Made by a program: the position numbers and the translations under genes. This document shows, in pieces, positions 6,548 through 10,890 of a stretch of 10,890 bases of DNA. Numbering within the stretch: the first letter of the stretch is position 1; the number at the start of each line of letters is the position of its first letter. The notes under the pieces were generated by a model, which was given only the letters and a program-made list of their open reading frames with translations, was not told the origin of the DNA and ran no database searches. Source of the stretch: Flavobacteriales bacterium UBA2426 (GTDB lineage: Bacteria > Bacteroidota > Bacteroidia > Flavobacteriales_F > PHOS-HE28). The stretch lies in contig DDRC01000018.1 of the NCBI GenBank assembly GCA_002342985.1, positions 1,595 to 12,484 of the forward strand. Direction: 5' to 3'.

Positions 6548-6793
6548 ATGTCCAAGCAGAACCACTTCAACGACCTGGCGTTCACCGCCACCAACTACAA
6601 GCTCTTCGTCATCGGCCTGGCCATCGTGGTGGCGGGCTTCCTGCTCATGAGCGGCGGCGGCAGCGGCGACCCCAACGCCTTCAACGCCGACGAGATCTTC
6701 AGCGCGCGCCGGATCACCGTGGCCCCCATCGTCACGCTCATCGGCTACCTCTTCGTGGCCTTTGCCATCCTGAAGAAGAGCAAGGCCGACTAG
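6548..6793 (+). CDS. DUF3098 small membrane protein
   Basis: The product is 81 residues with two predicted membrane helices (about 18-36 and 58-76). The connecting loop has the family hallmark MSGGGSGDPNAFN (34-46), EIFSARRITVAP (49-60), and a basic tail KKSKAD. These match DUF3098 as I know it from Bacteroidota. No function is established. It lies 9 bases after ftsX and 6 bases before uppP, so co-transcription with both is very likely. This suggests a role at the inner membrane in division or wall-lipid recycling, by context only. Both ends of the helix pair carry basic residues, so a cytoplasmic N- and C-terminus with a short periplasmic hairpin is plausible. Confidence 0.88.
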   Translation: MSKQNHFNDLAFTATNYKLFVIGLAIVVAGFLLMSGGGSGDPNAFNADEIFSARRITVAPIVTLIGYLFVAFAILKKSKAD

Positions 6794-6799
6794 TCGCGC

Positions 6800-7594
6800 A
6801 TGACGCTGCTGCAGGCCATCCTACTGGCCATCATCGAGGGCATCACCGAGTTCCTGCCCGTCTCCAGCACGGGGCATATGATCATCGGCTCCACGCTGAT
6901 GGGCATCGAGCAGGACGAGTTCGTGAAGCTCTTCACCGTGGCCATCCAGTTCGGCACCATCCTCAGCGTGGTGGTGCTCTATTGGAAGCGCTTCTTCCAG
7001 AGCATCGACTTCTACCTGAAGCTGCTGGTGGCCTTCCTGCCGGCCGTGGCGGCGGGGCTGCTGTTCAAGGACGCCATCGACCTGCTGCTGGAGAACGTCT
7101 TCGTGGTGGGGCTGGCGCTCTTCGGCGGCGGCATCGTCTTCCTCTTCATCGACCGCTGGGCGCCCGGCGGCACCGAGGCGGGCCCGCAGCCCATTGGCTG
7201 GCGGCGCGCGCTGATCATCGGCGCGTGGCAGTGCCTGGCCATGGTGCCCGGCGTGTCCCGCTCGGCGGCCACCATCATCGGCGGGCTCACCCAGGGCCTC
7301 ACGCGGCGGCATGCGGCCGAGTTCAGCTTCTTCCTGGCGGTGCCCACCATGTTCGCCGCCACGGTGAAGTCCATGTACGACTACCTGGATGACGGCGGCG
7401 CCTTCACCGGCGAGCACCTGCAGCTGTTCGCCGTGGGCAACCTGGTGGCCTTCGTGGTGGCCATCATCGCCATCCGCGGCTTCATCGGCTACCTCACCCG
7501 GCACGGCTTCAAGGCCTTCGGCTGGTACCGCATCGCCGTGGGCGGCCTCATCATCGCCCTGCACCTCTTGGGGGTGCCCATGCAGATGCTCTGA
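6800..7594 (+). CDS. uppP: Undecaprenyl-diphosphate phosphatase (UppP/BacA)
   Basis: This integral membrane enzyme removes a phosphate from undecaprenyl diphosphate, recycling the lipid carrier of cell-wall synthesis; extra copies give bacitracin resistance. The product is 264 residues, the usual length. Motif I is [14 protein letters not shown] (13-26), holding the catalytic Glu residues, the Ser pair and H26. Motif II is [13 protein letters not shown] (150-162), with R154 corresponding to the essential Arg. Several hydrophobic stretches (for example 45-62, 76-92, 99-118, 173-192, 210-232 and 243-262) fit the re-entrant polytopic fold. It starts 6 bases after the DUF3098 stop without a Shine-Dalgarno sequence, so translation is probably coupled. 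truB follows after about 100 bases. Confidence 0.97.
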   Translation: MTLLQAILLAIIEGITEFLPVSSTGHMIIGSTLMGIEQDEFVKLFTVAIQFGTILSVVVLYWKRFFQSIDFYLKLLVAFLPAVAAGLLFKDAIDLLLENVFVVGLALFGGGIVFLFIDRWAPGGTEAGPQPIGWRRALIIGAWQCLAMVPGVSRSAATIIGGLTQGLTRRHAAEFSFFLAVPTMFAATVKSMYDYLDDGGAFTGEHLQLFAVGNLVAFVVAIIAIRGFIGYLTRHGFKAFGWYRIAVGGLIIALHLLGVPMQML

Positions 7595-7648
7595 GCCGCC
7601 GGAACGGCGCGACGGCGCGGCTTCACCCAAGGGCTCGATGGGCTTGCC

Positions 7649-7656
7649 TTTCTTTG
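7649..7656 (+). promoter_or_regulatory. Possible truB promoter box
   Basis: TTTCTTTG matches TAnnTTTG at seven of eight positions counting the free bases (T instead of A at the second). No TTG is seen about 20 bases upstream. If used, transcription would begin near 7662, after the TTG codon at 7654 and before the TTG at 7693. truB may instead be read from the ftsX-uppP transcript. Confidence 0.3.
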
Positions 7657-7692
7657 CAGCGCCGCGCTCCTGCGGCTGATGCTCCTCCTTCT

Positions 7693-8403
7693 TTGCACGA
7701 CTTCGAATTCACCCCTGAGACCGGCGGCCTCATCCTGGTGGACAAGCCGCTGGGCTGGACCAGCTTCGATGCCGTGAGCAAGATCCGCGGGGCCATGCGC
7801 AGCGTGGTGAAGCGCAAGAACTTCAAGGTGGGGCACGCCGGCACGCTCGATCCGCTCGCCAGCGGCCTGCTGATCATGGCCTACGGGCCCCGCACCAAGG
7901 AGCTGCCGCAGCTCACCGGGCTGGAGAAGGCCTACCTCGGCACCGTCACCCTGGGGGCCACCACCCCGAGCTACGACCTGGAGACGGCCCCCGAGCCGGT
8001 GGGGCCTTGGGAGCAGCTGTCGGAGGAGGAGATACGGGCCGCCTTCGAGCGCTTCCACGGCGAGGTGGAGCAGCGCCCACCGCTCTATTCGGCCAAGCGG
8101 CACCAGGGTGAGCGCGGCTACTTCCTGGCCCGGGAGGGCGTTCAGGTGGAGATGCCGGCGGTGAAGGTGCTCATCACCCGGTTGGAGGTCACGGCCATCC
8201 GCGGGGCCGACGTCGACTTCGAGGTGCATGTGAGCAAGGGCACCTACATCCGCTCATTGGCGCACGACGTGGGGCAGGTGCTGGGCTGCGGCGCCTACCT
8301 GAGCGCCCTGCGCCGCACGGCCATCGGCCCCTACCGGGTGGAGGCGGCACACCCGCCGGCGGCCTGGGCGCAGCGCATCGCACCCCTTCCCGACAGGGGT
8401 TGA
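7693..8403 (+). CDS. truB: tRNA pseudouridine(55) synthase TruB
   Basis: TruB converts U55 in the T-loop of tRNAs to pseudouridine. From TTG 7693 the product is 236 residues, near the size I expect in Bacteroidota. The N-terminal motif is [14 protein letters not shown] (13-26). The catalytic motif is [14 protein letters not shown] (47-60) with Asp53 as nucleophile. Further conserved parts are [20 protein letters not shown] (79-98), [17 protein letters not shown] (127-143) and [15 protein letters not shown] (180-194). There is no in-frame ATG before the conserved region: the candidates are TTG 7654 (249 residues, with an Ala/Pro-rich unconserved start) and TTG 7693. I choose 7693 because it begins just ahead of the conserved part and downstream of the possible promoter box, but 7654 cannot be excluded. 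The ATG at 7679 is out of frame. The family assignment is certain; the start is not. Confidence 0.93.
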   Translation: MHDFEFTPETGGLILVDKPLGWTSFDAVSKIRGAMRSVVKRKNFKVGHAGTLDPLASGLLIMAYGPRTKELPQLTGLEKAYLGTVTLGATTPSYDLETAPEPVGPWEQLSEEEIRAAFERFHGEVEQRPPLYSAKRHQGERGYFLAREGVQVEMPAVKVLITRLEVTAIRGADVDFEVHVSKGTYIRSLAHDVGQVLGCGAYLSALRRTAIGPYRVEAAHPPAAWAQRIAPLPDRG

Positions 8404-8470
8404 TCCCGGCCCGTCGAAACGTCCTTTTCAGCCGTCGGAAATCGGGCCCTGCTGTCGAGCGCGCATCGCG

Positions 8471-8502
8471 TTGACGTTCGCTTCACGGCGCGCTTATATT
8501 CG
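8471..8502 (+). promoter_or_regulatory. Promoter for queA
   Basis: TTG (8471-8473), 21 bases, then TATATTCG (8495-8502) fits the Bacteroidota TTG-N-TAnnTTTG layout with one change. The same bases also read TTGACG-N18-TATATT, close to an ordinary sigma-70 promoter. Transcription would start near 8509, leaving a leader of about 40 bases before ATG 8549. The rest of the 145-base truB-queA gap shows no clear terminator or riboswitch. Confidence 0.65.
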
Positions 8503-8548
8503 GCGCCCCAAACAGGGAGCGAGGCCCCGTAAGACCCCGCCCAAACCC

Positions 8549-9598
8549 ATGAAGCTCAACGCATTCAAGTTCAACCTCCCCAAGGAGCAGATCGCCCTCT
8601 ACCCCACCAAGGACCGCGACGGCAGCAAGCTCATGGTCCTTCACCGCAAGGACGGGAAGATCGAGCACAAGAAGTTCAAGAACATCCTGGACTACTTCAA
8701 TGAGGGCGACACCTTCATCCTCAACAACACCAAGGTGTTCCCCGCCCGCATGTGGGGCAACAAGGAGAAGACCGGCGCCAAGATCGAGGTCTTCATGCTG
8801 CGCGAGCTCAATCGCGACAGCCTGCTGTGGGATGTGATCGTGGACCCCGCGCGCAAGATCCGCATCGGCAACAAGCTCTATTTCGGCAAGGACGATGAGC
8901 TGGTGGCCGAGGTGATCGACAACACCACCAGCCGGGGCCGCACCCTGCGCTTCCTCTTCGACGGCACCTATGAGGAGTTCAAGCGCACCATCACCGAGAT
9001 GGGCGAGACGCCGCTGCCGCGCTACATCCGCCGCGAGACCGAGGCCAGCGATGCGGAGCGCTACCAGACCATCTACGCCAAGCACGAGGGTGCGGTGGCC
9101 GCACCCACCGCCGGCCTGCACTTCAGCCGAGAGCTGATGAAGCGCATGGAGCTGCAAGGCATGCACTTTGCCGAGGTGACCCTGCACGTGGGCCTGGGCA
9201 GCTTCCGCCCGGTGGAGGTGGAGGACCTCACCAAGCACAAGATGGACAGCGAGCAGGCCATCATCACCAAGGAGGCCTGCGACATCGTGAACCGCGCCAA
9301 GGACAGCAAGAAGCGCGTGTGCTGCGTGGGCACCACCACCATGCGCGCCATCGAGAGCAGCGTGAGCACCGAGAACCACATGAAGCCGTTCAACGGGTGG
9401 ACGAACAAGTTCATCTTCCCGCCCTACGACTTCAGCATCGCCGACAGCATGATCACCAACTTCCACATGCCCGAGAGCACGCTGCTGATGCAGGTGGCGG
9501 CCTTCGGCGGCTACGACCACGTATGGAATGCCTACAAGGTGGCCATCAAGGACAAGTACCGCTTCTTCAGCTATGGGGATGCGATGCTGATCATCTGA
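8549..9598 (+). CDS. queA: S-adenosylmethionine:tRNA ribosyltransferase-isomerase QueA
   Basis: QueA transfers and isomerises the ribosyl part of S-adenosylmethionine onto preQ1 at the tRNA wobble position (34), making epoxyqueuosine on the way to queuosine. The product is 349 residues, typical for the family. Conserved stretches in order are [17 protein letters not shown] (17-33), [15 protein letters not shown] (56-70), [20 protein letters not shown] (155-174), [13 protein letters not shown] (181-193), [11 protein letters not shown] (212-222), [13 protein letters not shown] (258-270) and [10 protein letters not shown]...[20 protein letters not shown] (286-321). ATG 8549 is chosen because residues before it are unconserved and overlap the promoter. 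The gene has its own promoter and ends in an intrinsic terminator at 9621-9658, so it appears to be a separate transcription unit. No other queuosine genes are visible. Confidence 0.97.
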   Translation: MKLNAFKFNLPKEQIALYPTKDRDGSKLMVLHRKDGKIEHKKFKNILDYFNEGDTFILNNTKVFPARMWGNKEKTGAKIEVFMLRELNRDSLLWDVIVDPARKIRIGNKLYFGKDDELVAEVIDNTTSRGRTLRFLFDGTYEEFKRTITEMGETPLPRYIRRETEASDAERYQTIYAKHEGAVAAPTAGLHFSRELMKRMELQGMHFAEVTLHVGLGSFRPVEVEDLTKHKMDSEQAIITKEACDIVNRAKDSKKRVCCVGTTTMRAIESSVSTENHMKPFNGWTNKFIFPPYDFSIADSMITNFHMPESTLLMQVAAFGGYDHVWNAYKVAIKDKYRFFSYGDAMLII

Positions 9599-9606
9599 AG
9601 CAACCA

Positions 9607-9700
9607 GCCGCAGAGACGCTGAGGCGCAGAGAGGAGAAGCTCTGCGCCTCTTTTCTTTGTGACAGCCCCTGCATTCTCCGCGTCTCCGCGCCTCTGCGGC
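9607..9700. repeat. Imperfect 25-base inverted repeat between queA and ispD
   Basis: Left arm 9607-9631 and right arm 9676-9700 are reverse complements at 21 of 25 positions. Both arms are built from short CGCAGAG / CTCTGCG-type units, and the queA terminator hairpin lies inside. Such CGCAGAG-rich strings resemble intergenic repeats I remember from several bacterial phyla, so this may be one copy of a dispersed repeat. With only one window, copy number cannot be seen. Confidence 0.65.
9621..9658 (+). terminator. Intrinsic terminator after queA
   Basis: GAGGCGCAGAG (9621-9631) pairs perfectly over 11 bp with 9640-9650 across an 8-base loop and is followed by TTTTCTTT (9651-9658). It starts 22 bases after the queA stop. 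The T-run continues as TTTCTTTG, which resembles the box before truB and might double as a weak -7 element for ispD. Confidence 0.8.
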
Positions 9701-9707
9701 AATAGTC

Positions 9708-10367
9708 ATGCATCGCTCCACCATCCTCGTCGCCGGCGGCTCCGGCAAGCGCATGGGCGGCCCCGTGCCCAAGCAGTTCCAGGCCGTGAAGGGCCGGCCG
9801 CTGCTGATGTGGACGATCGAGGCCTTCCACCGCTACGACCCGGCCATGCAGCTGATCGTGGTGCTGCCCCAGGAGCACTTCGACATCTGGAAGGCGCTGT
9901 GCATGGGGCATCGGTTCTTCATCCCGCACGAGGTAGTGGCCGGCGGCGAGCAGCGCTGGCACAGCGTGAAGGCCGGCCTGTCCAAGGTGGCGGGCGACGG
10001 CCTGGTGGCCGTGCACGACGGCGTGCGCCCGCTGGTGAGCGCCGCGCTGATCGGGCGCTGCTTCGAGGCCGCCGATCGCCACGCCGCCGCCATCCCCGTG
10101 GTGCCGGTGGTGCCCAGCGTCCGCGAAACCACCGCCGATGGATCGCGCGCGCTGGACCGCACGAGGCTGCTGGCCGTGCAGACGCCGCAATGCTTCCATG
10201 CAGACCTGCTGCGCAAGGCCTTCGAACAGCCTTACGACCCCGCCTTCACCGATGAGGCCACCCTGGTGGAGCGGCTGGGCGTGCAGGTGCACCTGGTGGA
10301 AGGGGAGGACGCCAACATCAAGGTGACCACGGCCATGGACATGCGGTTGGCGGAGCTGATGCTCTAG
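9708..10367 (+). CDS. ispD: 2-C-methyl-D-erythritol 4-phosphate cytidylyltransferase
   Basis: IspD joins CTP and methylerythritol phosphate to make CDP-methylerythritol, the third step of the MEP isoprenoid pathway. The product is 219 residues, a normal length. The nucleotide-binding start is AGGSGKRMGGPVPKQF (9-24), with the catalytic pair probably R15 and K22. VHDGVRPLVS (102-111) contains the metal-binding Asp. RTRLLAVQTPQCF (151-163) holds the Arg/Gln substrate contacts, TDEATLVE (181-188) follows, and EGEDANIKVTT (198-208) holds the late Lys (K205). The gene stands between queA and rlmN, behind a terminator and repeat, with no clear promoter of its own apart from the T-rich TTTCTTTG at 9652-9659. 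Its presence implies that this organism uses the MEP route rather than, or besides, mevalonate. Confidence 0.95.
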   Translation: MHRSTILVAGGSGKRMGGPVPKQFQAVKGRPLLMWTIEAFHRYDPAMQLIVVLPQEHFDIWKALCMGHRFFIPHEVVAGGEQRWHSVKAGLSKVAGDGLVAVHDGVRPLVSAALIGRCFEAADRHAAAIPVVPVVPSVRETTADGSRALDRTRLLAVQTPQCFHADLLRKAFEQPYDPAFTDEATLVERLGVQVHLVEGEDANIKVTTAMDMRLAELML

Positions 10368-10375
10368 GGTGGGGG

Positions 10376-10383
10376 TACCTTCG
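10376..10383 (+). promoter_or_regulatory. Probable rlmN promoter box
   Basis: TACCTTCG ends four bases before the rlmN ATG (10388), in the 20-base gap after ispD. The run TACCTTCGCCGC is the same as in front of ftsX. A TTG lies at 10347-10349, but its 26-base spacing is longer than usual. If the box is real, the mRNA is essentially leaderless. Confidence 0.45.
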
Positions 10384-10387
10384 CCGC

Positions 10388-10890
10388 ATGGCCGCGCTCA
10401 CAGACATCCGTTCCCTCTCCTTGGAGGAGATCAAGTCGCTCGTCGCGGATCTCGGTGAGAAGCCCTACCGCGCCAAGCAGCTGTGGGAGTGGCTGTGGAA
10501 GAAGCAGGCGCGGAGCTGGGACGACATGAGCGACCTGCCGAAGGCCTTCCGGGCCCAGCTGGCGGAGCGTTGCGTGCTGCGTCCGCTGGTGCTGGCCGAG
10601 GAGCAGCGCAGCCAGGACGGCACGGTGAAGTGCGCGTTCAGGACCTGGGACGGTCATGTGGTGGAAGGCGTGCTCATCCCCACCCCCACCCGCCTCACGG
10701 CCTGCATCAGCAGCCAGATCGGGTGCAGCCTCACGTGCAGCTTCTGCGCCACCGGCAAGCTGAAGCGCATCCGCAACCTCGATGCGGGCGAGATCGTGGA
10801 CCAGGTGGTGCTGATCGACCGCCTTGCGCACGAGTACTACCAGCAGGGGCTCACGAACATCGTGTACATGGGCATGGGCGAGCCGCTGCT
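10388..10890 (+). CDS. rlmN: Dual-specificity 23S rRNA (A2503) / tRNA (A37) methyltransferase RlmN, 5' part
   Basis: This radical-SAM enzyme methylates C2 of adenosine 2503 in 23S rRNA and A37 in some tRNAs. The open frame runs from ATG 10388 off the right window edge, showing 167 complete codons of the roughly 350 expected. The N-terminal accessory domain includes KPYRAKQLWEWLWKK (25-39) and the 'W..M..LPK.FR..L' pattern at 44-58. The linker leads to VEGVLIPTPTRLTACISSQIGC. The iron-sulfur CxxxCxxC motif is CSLTCSFCATG (C113, C117, C120). The last residues MGMGEPLL match the family's 'MGMGEPL.N' SAM-binding segment. The two further Cys residues of the methyl-transfer mechanism (one near the C-terminus) cannot be checked fully. 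It follows ispD by 20 bases and has its own promoter-like box. Confidence 0.95.
   Translation, partial: MAALTDIRSLSLEEIKSLVADLGEKPYRAKQLWEWLWKKQARSWDDMSDLPKAFRAQLAERCVLRPLVLAEEQRSQDGTVKCAFRTWDGHVVEGVLIPTPTRLTACISSQIGCSLTCSFCATGKLKRIRNLDAGEIVDQVVLIDRLAHEYYQQGLTNIVYMGMGEPL

Noticed and set aside
5555..7392. Long frames on both strands over ftsX-uppP
   Set aside because: Shadows of FtsX, DUF3098 and UppP: they cross several real genes and translate to Gly/Arg/Pro/His-rich sequence.
7595..7653. Terminator after uppP
   Set aside because: GC-rich short pairings (for example CGCCG-GAA-CGGCG) exist but are only 5 bp and lack a T-tract.
8404..8548. PreQ1-type riboswitch or terminator in the truB-queA gap
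   Set aside because: The only pairing found (GGCCCG at 8408 with CGGGCC at 8443) has a long loop and no T-tract, and no riboswitch core was recognised.
9607..9700. CRISPR array or IS end in the queA-ispD gap
   Set aside because: There are only two inverted arms with no regular spacers and no transposase nearby; a dispersed repeat or terminator explains it better.
8483..9772. Minus-strand open frame of 429 codons opposite queA
   Set aside because: Antisense of QueA, rich in His, Leu, Ala and Val as expected from complementing GC-rich codons; no domain seen.

Overview
The window is a GC-rich (roughly 65% by eye) stretch of bacterial chromosome packed with housekeeping genes. Several signs point to the phylum Bacteroidota. 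The order ftsX - DUF3098 - uppP - truB - queA, with leuS divergent in front, is typical of that phylum. LeuRS has a Bacteroidota-like architecture and ends of genes pair DUF3108 with an M23 peptidase. Shine-Dalgarno sequences are absent, while boxes resembling the Bacteroidota -7 element (TAnnTTTG) lie just before start codons. The GC content is high for the phylum, so a GC-rich Flavobacteriales-like environmental lineage is a reasonable guess, not a demonstrated placement.

Layout. Positions 2-292 (+) hold the C-terminal end of an atypical short-chain dehydrogenase/HTATIP2-like protein, whose stop codon overlaps that of the convergent gene. On the minus strand, reading right to left, are leuS (5598-2602), a secreted DUF3108 protein (2456-1635) and an M23 metallopeptidase (1566-289). 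A clear promoter lies after leuS, and a strong intrinsic terminator sits just in front of the peptidase start. On the plus strand, reading left to right, are ftsX (5660-6538), a small DUF3098 membrane protein (6548-6793), uppP (6800-7594), truB (7693-8403), queA (8549-9598), ispD (9708-10367) and the 5' part of rlmN (10388 to the window end).

Function. The genes cover envelope growth (FtsX, UppP, the M23 hydrolase and probably DUF3098), translation and RNA modification (LeuRS, TruB, QueA, RlmN) and isoprenoid precursor synthesis (IspD). IspD supplies the MEP pathway that ultimately makes undecaprenyl phosphate, the lipid recycled by UppP. The ftsX-DUF3098-uppP genes are spaced by 9 and 6 bases and look like one operon. 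truB probably belongs to it too. queA and rlmN have their own promoter-like boxes, and queA ends in an intrinsic terminator.

I did not find a new defence, mobile or biosynthetic system. The points most worth a second look are: a markedly AT-richer, enlarged leucine-specific region and a short-tandem-repeat insertion inside leuS; a recurring TAnnTTCG promoter box, sometimes only a few bases from the ATG; a repeat-like inverted structure between queA and ispD; and a His-to-Cys change in the last zinc-ligand position of the M23 peptidase.
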